From NCBI RefSeq assembly GCF_000737715.1, contig NZ_JPRN01000007.1, forward strand, positions 62,001 through 126,000: 64,000 nt of DNA, written 5' to 3'. Position numbers and translations under genes: made by a program. Below are positions 25,602-35,358 of this stretch, in pieces; the first letter of the stretch is position 1, and every line of letters begins with the position of its first letter. A model generated the notes under the pieces. It was given only the letters and a program-made list of their open reading frames with translations, had not been told where the DNA came from and searched no databases. The stretch comes from Chryseobacterium sp. JM1 (GTDB taxonomy: Bacteria > Bacteroidota > Bacteroidia > Flavobacteriales > Weeksellaceae).

Positions 25602-26396
25602 TCATTTCGCCAACTTCAATATTCTGTATGCCCCCCTTGCCACAACTAAGAATACAATAGCTCCGATAATCAAATCGGGATAGCTTGAATTGAGCCAATG
25701 AACCAAAAGCCCTGCAACGATAACACCCGAATTGATAATAACATCGTTTGATGTAAAAATCATAGTTGCCTGTATGTGGGCTTCTTTGCTTTTGTTCTTT
25801 TGCAACAGGTAAAGACAAAATATATTTGCCATTAGTGCCAAAACAGAAACGATAATCATAGTTTGAAAATCGGGCATTTTTTCAAAGCCTAAAAAACGCC
25901 TGATAACTTCAACAAAACCAATAACAGCCAATAGGATTTGAAAGTACCCTGCAAATTTGGCGATGTTGTTTTTCCTTGCTATTGTTCCACCCACAGCGAA
26001 TAAAGCCAAAGCATAAACGATACTGTCCGCAAGCATATCCAAACTATCAGCTACCAAACCCATTGAATTGGAAAAAATGCCAAACACCATTTCCAATCCA
26101 AAGAAAACGAAATTAATAATCAGTACAGTCCAAAGTAGTTTCCGTTGGTTATTATTTGTATCTGTTTCAAAAATTGCATTGCTTTCTTCAGTTGAAATCA
26201 ATGTAGTATTCAGGTTTAGTGTTCCCAAAGCCGTTAAAATCGGGTCGGGATTTCCATTGTGATAAACGTTCAGCTTTCTGTTTGGAATATCAAACTCTAA
26301 TGATTTTACCGTATCAAAGTTTTGCAGTTTCATACGGATTAACTGCTCCTCACTTGGGCAATCCATTTTTGTAATATTGAATATTGTTTTGTTCAT
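25602..26396 (-). CDS. Cation transporter: HMA-like domain fused to a cation diffusion facilitator
   Basis: A 264-aa inner-membrane protein. Residues 1-75 resemble a heavy-metal-associated domain with the degenerate motif ITKMDCPSEEQ; residues 85-264 are a CDF-type membrane domain with six hydrophobic segments and the sites LVADSLDMLADS and FTSNDVIINSG (Asp residues of the transport site). CDF proteins export Zn2+, Cd2+ or related metals by proton antiport. It follows the TonB receptor gene by 3 bp. The usual cytoplasmic C-terminal domain is missing. Confidence 0.87.
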   Translation of the reverse strand: MNKTIFNITKMDCPSEEQLIRMKLQNFDTVKSLEFDIPNRKLNVYHNGNPDPILTALGTLNLNTTLISTEESNAIFETDTNNNQRKLLWTVLIINFVFFGLEMVFGIFSNSMGLVADSLDMLADSIVYALALFAVGGTIARKNNIAKFAGYFQILLAVIGFVEVIRRFLGFEKMPDFQTMIIVSVLALMANIFCLYLLQKNKSKEAHIQATMIFTSNDVIINSGVIVAGLLVHWLNSSYPDLIIGAIVFLVVARGAYRILKLAK

Positions 26397-26399
26397 CTT

Positions 26400-28571
26400 T
26401 TAAAGTTTAAATTTTATTCCTCCGTTAATTACAAATCCGTCCAATGGTGCATAAATATCTTTAAAAACAGGGTTGGTTATAGTACCTGTATAAATGTTAT
26501 CAAAACGTGTCTGTCTTGTATCAAGGAAGTTTTCAAAGTTGATATATAAAGAAAATCTTTCCCAAATCTTTTCAGCCATAAAGCCACATGTCCAATAATC
26601 GTTTCCTATTGTTCCGTCATTGAGCTTTTGCGGACTGAAATAATAGGCTTCTAAACCAATCTTCCATTTATCCTCAATTTCATACATCAGTACAGAGTTA
26701 ATACGGTGTTTTGGGGTTAATGGATTTTCGGTAGTTGTTCCGTTTTCAATCAATCGGGTATCGGTAAAGGTGTAGCCCAGAAACAGTTTCAAATCATCAT
26801 ATCCTATTTTTACGTTGGTTTCTGTTCCTTTAGTATGTATGTAGCCCGATGAATTGATGAACTGATAAAGATTAGCAGATGGATTTTGAAGCAACAAAGG
26901 ATTATCCAGATAAGTATAAAAAAACAATTGGTTTATGCTGAATGTCCAATCATCGCCTATATTAGTACGGTAGTTGATGTCTGCATTTGCTCCGTAGCTC
27001 CTTTCTAATTTATTGGTTTTATCGTTAATAGGCATTACGTTTTGATATTGTATGCGTTCGCTTTCTTCGGTAAAAATGGTTGGTGTTTTGTAGCCAAATC
27101 CGCCCCCGACACGTGAAGTCAATCCATTTGCAATCTTAAACAATGCCGATACTCTTGGCAAAAAAACAGCTCCATAATCAATCACATAATCCGTCCTTAA
27201 ACCTGCTTCCAATTGAAGCCAATCGGTAGCCTTAAAAGAATTTTGAACGAAAGCCCCGAATGTGGTATGAGTATAATCCCTCAACGGAAATGCAGTAATC
27301 TGTTTTTCTTTAAAATTATCAGTCCAAATATTAACGCCTGTTACCCATTCCGATTTTTCTTTGCTGTGCGTATAGCTTGCTTCCGTAAAAGTAGCGGTCT
27401 GCGTTCCCTCAAATTCGTAATTCGGAATAGCCGTATTGCGGTTAAAATAACTTACGCTGTTTTTGAATTGTACAAAACTGTTTTCGTTTACAGTATGGTC
27501 AAAAACAAATTGAGTGGAATAACGCTGTGTTTTGTTTTCTTCAAAATATTGATGGGTGTTATCTCCTTTGCCTTTGATGTAGAGCATATCGCCACCCAAA
27601 CGGTTTTCAATGGTGGTATTGATACCAAAGTTCATTTTTGTTTTATCATTGAAGTAAACAAATAATTTAGGGTTCAGTACATACCTTTCAAATTGGGGAA
27701 TGGCAGAAAGCCCGATTTGTGCAGGGTCGTAAGCTCCGTTGCGATTGTGCGAAGCAAATATTGTCGTTCCGATTTTCTTAAACTTCTGTCCGTAAAAACC
27801 GTTGATGTCTAAACCTCTGCCCGATGTTCCGTTTAAATGAAAGCGTAAATCCCTTTCTTCCGTTGGTGTTTTGGAAATCAGATTGACCAGACCTGCTATT
27901 GCTCCACCACCATACAGCGTGGAAGTTGAACCTTTGATAACTTCCACCTGCTTTAAGTCAAGGGGTGGGATTTGCAACAAACCTAACCCACTTGAAGCAC
28001 CCGAATAAATCGGGAAACCGTCTTTTAAGATTTGCGTATATCGTCCGTCAAGCCCTTGAATACGAATACTTGCGTTGGCACTTGTGGGCGATGTGGTTTG
28101 TACATGAATACCTGTACTCTCACTCAAAAGCATACGAATATCCCCTGCTTTCATATTGCCTTTTTCGTCCAATTCTTCACCTCCGATAAATTCAATTCTT
28201 GTAGGGATATTTTGGATAGTTCTTGTACTTCTTGTTGATGAAATAACGATTTCTTCCAAATCTTCCGATTGTTCAGAAAGTAGGATTTCAATCGGGGTTG
28301 TATCTTTTAACGGAAAATTAAAGCTGTCGGTACGTTGGGCAAAACCAACATAACTAAATTGAATTTCCTGCAAACCGTTTGGAATACCTGTTAATATGAT
28401 TTGTCCGTTTTCATCTGAAGTTGTTGCGATTGTAGTTCCCGTAACCTGTGCGGTTACGCCCATTAAAAGCTCTTTTTTTTCACTGTCTTTAATTACAGCT
28501 TTGAACGTATTTTGTGCATATACACAAAGGTTTAGTGCCATAAAAAATGACACAATAAGTATTTTTTTCAT
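26400..28571 (-). CDS. TonB-dependent outer-membrane receptor
   Basis: A 723-aa receptor; start set at 28571 (MKKILIVSFFMALNLCVYAQ), which gives a clean signal peptide, instead of 28622. After the signal come a CarboxypepD_reg-like domain (residues 20-105), a plug domain (ISSTRSTRTIQNIPTRIEFI to VINLISKT) and a 22-strand-type barrel ending in a terminal Leu (INGGIKFKL). It would take up a metal chelate or similar ligand with TonB energy. Operon partners are a small Cys-rich protein and an HMA-CDF transporter, so a metal ligand is likely. Confidence 0.9.
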   Translation of the reverse strand: MKKILIVSFFMALNLCVYAQNTFKAVIKDSEKKELLMGVTAQVTGTTIATTSDENGQIILTGIPNGLQEIQFSYVGFAQRTDSFNFPLKDTTPIEILLSEQSEDLEEIVISSTRSTRTIQNIPTRIEFIGGEELDEKGNMKAGDIRMLLSESTGIHVQTTSPTSANASIRIQGLDGRYTQILKDGFPIYSGASSGLGLLQIPPLDLKQVEVIKGSTSTLYGGGAIAGLVNLISKTPTEERDLRFHLNGTSGRGLDINGFYGQKFKKIGTTIFASHNRNGAYDPAQIGLSAIPQFERYVLNPKLFVYFNDKTKMNFGINTTIENRLGGDMLYIKGKGDNTHQYFEENKTQRYSTQFVFDHTVNENSFVQFKNSVSYFNRNTAIPNYEFEGTQTATFTEASYTHSKEKSEWVTGVNIWTDNFKEKQITAFPLRDYTHTTFGAFVQNSFKATDWLQLEAGLRTDYVIDYGAVFLPRVSALFKIANGLTSRVGGGFGYKTPTIFTEESERIQYQNVMPINDKTNKLERSYGANADINYRTNIGDDWTFSINQLFFYTYLDNPLLLQNPSANLYQFINSSGYIHTKGTETNVKIGYDDLKLFLGYTFTDTRLIENGTTTENPLTPKHRINSVLMYEIEDKWKIGLEAYYFSPQKLNDGTIGNDYWTCGFMAEKIWERFSLYINFENFLDTRQTRFDNIYTGTITNPVFKDIYAPLDGFVINGGIKFKL

Positions 28572-28656
28572 TGTAAAAATGATGCTTAATATGAATAAAT
28601 GGATTATAGCGGTGCTAAGCACCGCAGGAAATAAACTGTGCTGAAAGCACTAGATA

Positions 28657-28968
28657 TTAAACAAGCTGTGGGGGATGCCAAACGGAAAAGGGAAAATCAG
28701 AAACAGGCGGTGTTGGCATTGTTCCTAATTTTCTTTGCGGTTCTTTTACTGAATGTGTAACCGAAAAATGAAAAGTAATTAAAACAAATCCCGTACAGGT
28801 ATTACAGCTAAAAAATGGCGAACAACAACCCTTATTGCAATCTTGGTCTTCCTGTCCGTTTTGTCCTTGCTCGGTTGTATGCTCCTGCATACATTTATCC
28901 TCAATAAAAGTCGGTACTGCTGATAACAGCAATACATAAACGGCTAATATTAAAGATATAAATTTCAT
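28657..28968 (-). CDS. Small secreted or membrane Cys-rich protein (DUF6660-like)
   Basis: A 103-aa protein, start at 28968 (MKFISLILAVYVLLLSAVP), which forms a signal peptide; the frame to 29058 lacks one. The mature part has six Cys within 30 residues (CMQEH, CNKGCCSPFFSCNTC), suited to soft-metal binding in the periplasm. It resembles DUF6660 proteins found before TonB receptors in Bacteroidetes metal-resistance loci. A TATCTTCG -7-like box ends 4 nt before this ATG, so its mRNA may be leaderless. Confidence 0.7.
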   Translation of the reverse strand: MKFISLILAVYVLLLSAVPTFIEDKCMQEHTTEQGQNGQEDQDCNKGCCSPFFSCNTCTGFVLITFHFSVTHSVKEPQRKLGTMPTPPVSDFPFSVWHPPQLV

Positions 28969-29157
28969 TTTGCGAAGATAGTAAATAAACATTGTCCAAT
29001 AAATATATATCCTCTTTTTTTCATCTCTATAACGCCACCCACCGCCAAACAATTCCACTGACTGCCACTTTCTTATAACGCTCTAATTTCTGAAACACCT
29101 TTGTCCCGAAAGCCCGCAAGGTGCGGGATAACAATAACAAATTAATGTGTTTCAGTT

Positions 29158-29463
29158 ATGGAAAAACAGAGAAAAAAAGTTTTGCTGGCAGCCGTGGCTA
29201 TGCTGTCAGGAATTGGTGCTTTCGCACAGGGAAACGGTACAGCAGGTATCAACGAGGCTACCCAAATGGTAACGTCTTATTTCGACCCCGCAACCCAATT
29301 AATCTACGCCATAGGTGCAGTAGTCGGGTTAATCGGAGGCGTTAAGGTGTACAACAAATTCAGTTCGGGCGACCCCGATACATCCAAAACTGCGGCAAGC
29401 TGGTTTGGTGCGTGTATCTTTTTAATCGTGGCAGCTACCATCCTGCGTTCATTCTTTCTTTAA
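29158..29463 (+). CDS. traE: Conjugal transfer protein TraE (DUF4134)
   Basis: A 101-aa protein with signal-like N-terminus (VAMLSGIGAFAQG) and two membrane helices (IYAIGAVVGLIGGVKVYN and the C-terminal one). DUF4134 proteins are VirB2/pilin-like small components of the Bacteroidetes type IV secretion system. It begins the second tra block, with traF 11 bp downstream. The preceding 190 bp contain a degenerate copy of the 20-bp repeat and a short hairpin (AAGCCCGCAAGGTGCGGG region) but no clear promoter. Confidence 0.88.
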   Translation: MEKQRKKVLLAAVAMLSGIGAFAQGNGTAGINEATQMVTSYFDPATQLIYAIGAVVGLIGGVKVYNKFSSGDPDTSKTAASWFGACIFLIVAATILRSFFL

Positions 29464-29474
29464 TCCTCTAGTTT

Positions 29475-29807
29475 ATGAACAATTACAACATAAACAAAGG
29501 CATAGGAAGAACGGTGGAATTTAAGGGTCTGAAAGCACAATACCTGTTCATTTTCGCAGGTGGGCTGCTCGGCACGCTCATCTTCGTGATGATACTGTAT
29601 ATGGCAGGAATAAACTCTTACATCTGCCTGTTTCTCGGTGCTGGTGGTGCTTCGCTGATTGTATGGCAGACCTTTTCACTGAACAGGAAATATGGCGAGC
29701 ACGGGCTAATGAAAATCGGGGCAGGAAAAAGACATCCCCGATACATCATTTGTCGCAAGCCTGTACACCGCTATTTAAAATTCACTCCTAAATCGAATGC
29801 CCTATGA
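29475..29807 (+). CDS. traF: Conjugal transfer protein TraF (DUF4133)
   Basis: A 110-aa membrane protein with two hydrophobic segments (YLFIFAGGLLGTLIFVMIL and SYICLFLGAGGASLIV), corresponding to VirB3 of other type IV systems. The tail is basic (KRHPRYIICRKPVHRYLKF). It overlaps traG by 4 bp, so the two are translationally coupled, as VirB3/VirB4 pairs often are. Confidence 0.88.
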   Translation: MNNYNINKGIGRTVEFKGLKAQYLFIFAGGLLGTLIFVMILYMAGINSYICLFLGAGGASLIVWQTFSLNRKYGEHGLMKIGAGKRHPRYIICRKPVHRYLKFTPKSNAL

Positions 29808-32308
29808 GAAACGTTGCAAAGACAACAACGCTGGAAAACAAATTTCCTTTGTTGGCAGTAGAAAACAACTGCATCCTTTCCAAAGATGCGGACATTACCG
29901 CCTGCTTTGAGGTTCGTTTGCCGGAACTGTTTACGGTAGCATCGGCGGAATACGAAGCTATTCACTCCGCCTGGCATAAGGCTATCAAGACCTTGCCGGA
30001 TTTTACGGTCATCCACAAACAGGATTGGTACATCAAAGAAAGCTATGCTCCCGATTTGGCAAAGGAAGACCAAAGTTTTTTGGCTAAATCCTACCAACGC
30101 CATTTTAATGAGCGACCATTTCTGAACCATTATTGTTACCTGTTCCTGACCAAGACCACTAAGGAAAGAATGCGTATGCAAAGCAACTTCAGTTCGCTTT
30201 GCAAAGGTACGCTCATACCAAAGGAAATCAGGAACAAGGAAACGATACACCGCTTTATGGAAGCCGTGGCACAGTTTGAGCGTATCGTGAACGATAGCGG
30301 TTTCATAACCCTGCAACGCCTTACCGAAGATGAAATCATCGGAACGGACGAAAAGCAGGGATTGTTGGAACAGTACCTAACCCTGTCAAGGGAAAGCGGA
30401 ACACCGATGCAGGACATCGCACTCGGAACGGAAGAAGTCCGTATCGGAAACAAAAGGTTGAGCCTGCACACCTTGTCCGATACAGACGATTTGCCCGGAA
30501 CGGTATCGGCTGATACCCGTTTTGAAAAGCTATCCACCGACCGGAGCGACTGCCGTTTGTCGTTCGCTGCTCCTGTGGGATTACTCCTTAGCTGTAACCA
30601 TATCTACAACCAATATTTGTTTTTGGATAACAGCGAAGACAACCTGCAAAAGTTTGAAAAGTCTGCAAGGAATATGCACTCTTTGGCAAGGTATAGCAGG
30701 GCAAACCAAATCAACAAAGAGTGGATAGAAAAATACCTGAACGAAGCACATTCGTTCGGTCTTTCTTCCATAAGGGCACACTTCAACATTATGGCGTGGT
30801 CGGAAGACCCTGCGGAGCTGAAACAGTTAAAGAACGATTGCGGTAGTGCATTGGCATTGATGGAGTGTAAGCCTCGCCACAACACTACGGACGTAGCCAC
30901 TTTGTTTTGGGCTGGAATGCCGGGCAATGCAGGCGATTTTCCGAGCGAGGAAAGTTTTTACACATTCATTGAGCCTGCTTTGTGCTTCTTCACGGAAGAA
31001 ACCAACTACCACAATTCGCCCTCTCCGTTCGGTATCAAAATGGCTGACCGCCTGACCGGAAAGCCTATCCATTTGGATATATCGGATTTGCCAATGAAGC
31101 GTGGGATTATCACGAACCGCAACAAATTCATTTTGGGGCCATCGGGTTCGGGAAAATCGTTCTTCACAAATCATATGGTAAGGCAATACTACGAACAGGG
31201 TGCTCACGTCCTGTTGGTGGATACAGGGAATAGTTATCAGGGCTTATGCGAACTCATCAAAGGAAAGACCAAAGGCGAAGACGGCGTGTATTTTACATAC
31301 ACCGAAGACAATCCCATTGCCTTTAACCCTTTCTATACCGATGATGGCGTGTTCGACATTGAGAAGCGTGAAAGTGTCAAGACTTTAATACTGACACTCT
31401 GGAAACGTGATGATGAACCGCCAACCCGTTCTGAAGAGGTTGCTCTTTCCAATGCCGTAAGCGGCTATATCGAACGTATCAAAACGGACGATGTTTACCC
31501 ATCATTTAACGGTTTCTATGAGTATGTACGGGGCGATTACCGCAAGGTACTCGAAGAAAAACAGGTAAGGGAAAAAGACTTTGACATAGCAAATTTTTTA
31601 AACGTTCTCGAACCCTACTATAAAGGTGGAGAGTACGATTATCTGTTGAACTCCGATAAGCAGTTAGACCTGCTTTCCAAACGCTTTATCGTGTTTGAAA
31701 TTGATGCGATTAAAGACCACAAAATCCTCTTTCCCATAGTCACAATTATCATTATGGAAGTTTTTATCAACAAGATGCGGAGGCTGAAAGGTATCCGAAA
31801 ACTCATCCTGATTGAAGAAGCGTGGAAAGCGATTGCCAAAGAAGGAATGGCGGAGTATATAAAATATTTATTTAAAACCGTCCGCAAATTCTTCGGAGAG
31901 GCGATTGTCGTTACGCAAGAGGTAGATGATATTATCCAGTCGCCCATTGTAAAAGAAAGTATCATCAACAATTCCGACTGTAAAATCCTCTTAGACCAGC
32001 GTAAGTATATGAATAAATTCGATGACATACAGGCAATGTTGGGGCTTACAGATAAGGAAAAAGGTCAGGTACTTTCTATCAATATGAACAACGATGCAAG
32101 CCGACTGTACAAAGAGGTTTGGATTGGCTTAGGTGGTACGAACTCGGCAGTCTATGCCACCGAAGTTAGTTTGGAGGAATACCTCGCATACACGACAGAA
32201 GAAACCGAAAAAATGGAGGTAATGCAATTAGCTTCCGAATTGGACGGTAACGTAGAACTCGCCATTAAGCATATCGCAATGCAAAGGCGTGACAAAGCAA
32301 ATCAATAG
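29804..32308 (+). CDS. traG: TraG conjugation ATPase (VirB4-like)
   Basis: An 834-aa VirB4-type ATPase that powers pilus assembly and substrate transfer. The N-terminal half is the VirB4 membrane-associated region; Walker A is GPSGSGKSFFTNHM near residue 448 and Walker B KLILIEEAWKAI near residue 670, followed by a conserved VTQEVDDII. Full length for Bacteroidetes TraG (about 830 aa), no disruption. Confidence 0.94.
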   Translation: MRNVAKTTTLENKFPLLAVENNCILSKDADITACFEVRLPELFTVASAEYEAIHSAWHKAIKTLPDFTVIHKQDWYIKESYAPDLAKEDQSFLAKSYQRHFNERPFLNHYCYLFLTKTTKERMRMQSNFSSLCKGTLIPKEIRNKETIHRFMEAVAQFERIVNDSGFITLQRLTEDEIIGTDEKQGLLEQYLTLSRESGTPMQDIALGTEEVRIGNKRLSLHTLSDTDDLPGTVSADTRFEKLSTDRSDCRLSFAAPVGLLLSCNHIYNQYLFLDNSEDNLQKFEKSARNMHSLARYSRANQINKEWIEKYLNEAHSFGLSSIRAHFNIMAWSEDPAELKQLKNDCGSALALMECKPRHNTTDVATLFWAGMPGNAGDFPSEESFYTFIEPALCFFTEETNYHNSPSPFGIKMADRLTGKPIHLDISDLPMKRGIITNRNKFILGPSGSGKSFFTNHMVRQYYEQGAHVLLVDTGNSYQGLCELIKGKTKGEDGVYFTYTEDNPIAFNPFYTDDGVFDIEKRESVKTLILTLWKRDDEPPTRSEEVALSNAVSGYIERIKTDDVYPSFNGFYEYVRGDYRKVLEEKQVREKDFDIANFLNVLEPYYKGGEYDYLLNSDKQLDLLSKRFIVFEIDAIKDHKILFPIVTIIIMEVFINKMRRLKGIRKLILIEEAWKAIAKEGMAEYIKYLFKTVRKFFGEAIVVTQEVDDIIQSPIVKESIINNSDCKILLDQRKYMNKFDDIQAMLGLTDKEKGQVLSINMNNDASRLYKEVWIGLGGTNSAVYATEVSLEEYLAYTTEETEKMEVMQLASELDGNVELAIKHIAMQRRDKANQ

Positions 32309-32334
32309 TCATTAACATTTTAAAATTCATAAAA

Positions 32335-32967
32335 ATGAAAAAGTTCCTTTTTATGGTGTGTACGGCACTAATGCTCGCCGTAGCACCGTCCGCAAAAGCA
32401 CAATGGGTAGTAACCGACCCCACAAATCTGGCATCAGGTATTCTCAACAGTGCGAATGAAATCGTACAGACTTCTTCCACGGTATCCAATGTAATTAAAA
32501 ATTTCAAGGAAGTGGAAAAGGTGTATAAACAGGGTAAGGAGTATTACGACAAGCTACAAGCTGTAAATAATCTTGTAAAAGATGCACGTAAGGTACAGCA
32601 GACTGTATTGCTTGTCGGTGACGTATCCGAAATGTATGTTACCAACTTCGGTAAGATGATGAACGACCCGAATTTTTCTGCACAGGAATTGGCAGCTATC
32701 AGCAATGGTTATTCGGCATTGCTGAATGAAAGTACCGAACTGCTGAAAGAACTCAAACAGATTGTAACCTCATCAAGCCTTTCGCTGAACGACAAAGAGC
32801 GTATGGATATTATTGATAGAGTGTACAAAGAAGTAAAGGAATACCACAGCTTGGTACGCTACTATACCAATAAGAATATCTCTGTAAGTATTCTAAGAGC
32901 AAAAAAGCAGAACAATACCAAAAGAGTGCTTGACCTCTATGGAACTCCTAACCAAAAATACTGGTAG
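32335..32967 (+). CDS. traI: Conjugal transfer protein TraI (DUF4141)
   Basis: A 210-aa protein with a signal peptide cleaved after SAKAQ. The mature part is helical (FKEVEKVYKQGKEYYDKLQ) and resembles VirB5-like periplasmic components. It lies 26 bp after traG and 2 bp before traJ. Confidence 0.87.
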   Translation: MKKFLFMVCTALMLAVAPSAKAQWVVTDPTNLASGILNSANEIVQTSSTVSNVIKNFKEVEKVYKQGKEYYDKLQAVNNLVKDARKVQQTVLLVGDVSEMYVTNFGKMMNDPNFSAQELAAISNGYSALLNESTELLKELKQIVTSSSLSLNDKERMDIIDRVYKEVKEYHSLVRYYTNKNISVSILRAKKQNNTKRVLDLYGTPNQKYW

Positions 32968-32969
32968 TT

Positions 32970-33965
32970 ATGGAATTTCAAAATCTTCACGAAGTCCTAC
33001 GCTCATTATATGATGAGATGCTCCCACTGTCCGCCGATATGGCGGCAGTGGCTAAAGGGATAGCCGGATTGGGGGCTTTGTTCTATGTTGCCATAAAAGT
33101 ATGGCAGGCTTTGAGCAGGGCTGAACCCATTGATATGTACCCTTTGCTCCGTCCTTTCGCTTTGGGGCTTTGCATTATGTTTTTCCCAACTATCGTATTG
33201 GGAACAATCAATGCCGTGTTAAGTCCGGTGGTACAGGGTACTCACACAATCCTCGAAAATCAGGTGCTTGACCTCAACGATTTGCAGGCGAAAAAAGACC
33301 TGCTCGAACGGGAAGCTATGCTACGAAATCCTGAAACAGCCTATCTCGTATCAAATGAGGAATTTGATAAAAAGCTCGAAGAATTGGGCTGGTCGCCCGG
33401 CGATTTGATTACGATGTCGGGAATGTATATGGATAGGTTTGCCTACCAAACCGAACAAGCTATTAAGAATTGGTTTCGCAATCTGTTAGAGGTACTGTTT
33501 CAGGCGGCAGCTTTGGTTATTGATACCATAAGGACGTTCTTTCTCATTGTCCTGTCCATACTCGGTCCGATAGCCTTTGCGATAAGCGTGTGGGACGGTT
33601 TTCAGTCCACGCTCACGCAATGGCTGACCCGATACGTCAGCGTTTACCTGTGGTTGCCTGTGGCAGACCTGTTCAGCTCTATGCTTGCCAAAATACAATC
33701 CCTCATTATCGAAAAGGATATAGCAATGCTTGCCGACCCGACTTACATTCCTGATACCTCAAATACCGTGTACATCATCTTTATGATAATCGGTATCGTG
33801 GGCTACTTCACTATCCCAACGGTAACAGGCTGGATTATTCAGGCAGGCGGTGCAGGGAACTTTACCCGTAACGTAAACCAAGCCGCAATGAAAACCGGAA
33901 ATATCGCCGGAGCAGGAACAGGTTCGGCAGTTGGAAATATCGGTGGCAAGTTAATGGGGAAATAA
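32970..33965 (+). CDS. traJ: Conjugal transfer protein TraJ (VirB6-like)
   Basis: A 331-aa polytopic inner-membrane protein with about six hydrophobic segments, including LLRPFALGLCIMFFPTIVLG and FFLIVLSILGPIAFAISVW. The topology fits VirB6, the inner-membrane channel component. The C-terminal 40 residues are Gly/Ala-rich (GNIAGAGTGSAVGNIGG). It follows traI by 2 bp. Confidence 0.88.
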   Translation: MEFQNLHEVLRSLYDEMLPLSADMAAVAKGIAGLGALFYVAIKVWQALSRAEPIDMYPLLRPFALGLCIMFFPTIVLGTINAVLSPVVQGTHTILENQVLDLNDLQAKKDLLEREAMLRNPETAYLVSNEEFDKKLEELGWSPGDLITMSGMYMDRFAYQTEQAIKNWFRNLLEVLFQAAALVIDTIRTFFLIVLSILGPIAFAISVWDGFQSTLTQWLTRYVSVYLWLPVADLFSSMLAKIQSLIIEKDIAMLADPTYIPDTSNTVYIIFMIIGIVGYFTIPTVTGWIIQAGGAGNFTRNVNQAAMKTGNIAGAGTGSAVGNIGGKLMGK

Positions 33966-33986
33966 AAACAATCAAATCATTTAAAA

Positions 33987-34610
33987 ATGGAATTTAAAAC
34001 ATTAAGAAATATCGAAAACAGTTTTAGGCAAATACGGCTGTATGCCATTGTATTTGCCGTTCTCTGCCTAAGCGTGGTAGGATTTTCACTTTGGAAATCT
34101 TACAGCTTTGCAGACGAACAACGCCAAAAAATCTATGTGCTGGATAATGGAAAATCGTTGATGCTTGCCTTATCGCAAGATGCAAGTATCAACCGACCTG
34201 TGGAAGCAAGGGAACACGTCAGGCGTTTTCACGAACTCTTTTTTACGCTTGCTCCCGACAAGAACGCTATCGAAAGCAATATGAGCAGGGCATTCAACCT
34301 TGCCGATAAATCAGCTTTTGATTATTACAAAGACCTGTCGGAAAAGGGCTATTACAGCAGGATTATTTCGGGGAATGTACAGCAACGCATTGAGGTGGAT
34401 AGTGTCGTGTGCAATTTCGACACCTATCCTTATGCGGTGCGTACCTACGCCAAACAATTCATTATCCGTTCGAGCAACGTGACCAGGCGTAACCTGATTA
34501 CTTCCTGCTATCTCGTGAACTCTGTCCGTTCGGACAACAACCCGCAAGGCTTCAACATCGAAAAGTTTGCAGTGATAGAAAACAGGGATATAGAAGTTAT
34601 CGAACGCTAA
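33987..34610 (+). CDS. traK: Conjugal transfer protein TraK (VirB8-like)
   Basis: A 207-aa protein with one membrane helix (YAIVFAVLCLSVVGFSLW) and a periplasmic domain of the VirB8/TraK type (RHVRRFHELFFTLAPD). VirB8 proteins nucleate the secretion channel. Length and position match the family. Confidence 0.9.
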   Translation: MEFKTLRNIENSFRQIRLYAIVFAVLCLSVVGFSLWKSYSFADEQRQKIYVLDNGKSLMLALSQDASINRPVEAREHVRRFHELFFTLAPDKNAIESNMSRAFNLADKSAFDYYKDLSEKGYYSRIISGNVQQRIEVDSVVCNFDTYPYAVRTYAKQFIIRSSNVTRRNLITSCYLVNSVRSDNNPQGFNIEKFAVIENRDIEVIER

Positions 34611-34622
34611 AAAAACAATCTT

Positions 34623-35051
34623 ATGGAAGCATTATCAGATTTAAACACGTTTGCAAAAATCCTTACCGATAAAGGATATAACGGCTATTTCCATACGCAG
34701 GGAGCGTATGCTGGAAAGTTGAAGGAAAGTATCGGCGAATACCTCGAAAACTGCCAAAAAGGTACAGATAGTTTGCCTAAACAGGACTTGTTGCTGACGG
34801 GCTACCTGCAATGGTCGGGCGAAGACAAGCCAAGTGTAGAATGCAGTATGTGGGTAAAATACCTGAACGGCAAATTCTCGCTTAACAGAATGGAGGTTGC
34901 AAGGAAAGACCAATTTGGGCAACTGCTGAAAAAATCGGAACTGACAAACCTGTCAGTCATATCCGCACCCAAAGCGGTTGAGGCAGTCGCTTTGGTCAAT
35001 GAAGAACCGAAGCAAAAGGCAGGTCAAAGTCCTAAGCGTTTCAAGCTATAA
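34623..35051 (+). CDS. Unrecognised 142-aa protein between traK and traL
   Basis: Not part of the usual tra order. The 142-aa product is soluble, without signal peptide. It has a stretch DLLLTGYLQWSGEDKPSVEC followed by WVKYLNGKFSLNRMEV, which looks like a small alpha/beta fold, and a basic end (SPKRFKL). It lies 12 bp after traK and 19 bp before traL on the same strand, so it is very likely co-expressed. An ICE-specific regulator or entry-exclusion-like role is only a guess. Confidence 0.7.
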   Translation: MEALSDLNTFAKILTDKGYNGYFHTQGAYAGKLKESIGEYLENCQKGTDSLPKQDLLLTGYLQWSGEDKPSVECSMWVKYLNGKFSLNRMEVARKDQFGQLLKKSELTNLSVISAPKAVEAVALVNEEPKQKAGQSPKRFKL

Positions 35052-35070
35052 CAACAGAAATAGTAAGGTT

Positions 35071-35358
35071 ATGAAAAAACTAAGAGCAAATATGGACAGG
35101 TACTTTGACAAGCTGGACGAACGCTGGCGGGCATTGCCCTTGCGGAAACAGCACCAATACACACTTTACTTTTTTGTGGGGTATCTACTGCTTACGGCAG
35201 GTGTCATTTGCAAAGTATGGTACGATACCTCAAAGTCGGGTAACGATATGGTCATCGAGCATATCGAAAACCCTGTCCTCAAAAAAAGTGAAAGTCCTGC
35301 AAGATTGCAGGACACATTATCAACAATTCTAAAAAACAAGATTTATGAAAGAAAATGA
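35071..35358 (+). CDS. traL: Conjugal transfer protein TraL (DUF3989)
   Basis: A 95-aa protein; start placed at 35071 (MKKLRANMDRYFDKL), because a frame from 34978 overlaps the previous gene and has no family character. One membrane helix (YTLYFFVGYLLLTAGVI) and a short periplasmic part. It overlaps traM by 14 bp. Confidence 0.85.
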   Translation: MKKLRANMDRYFDKLDERWRALPLRKQHQYTLYFFVGYLLLTAGVICKVWYDTSKSGNDMVIEHIENPVLKKSESPARLQDTLSTILKNKIYERK

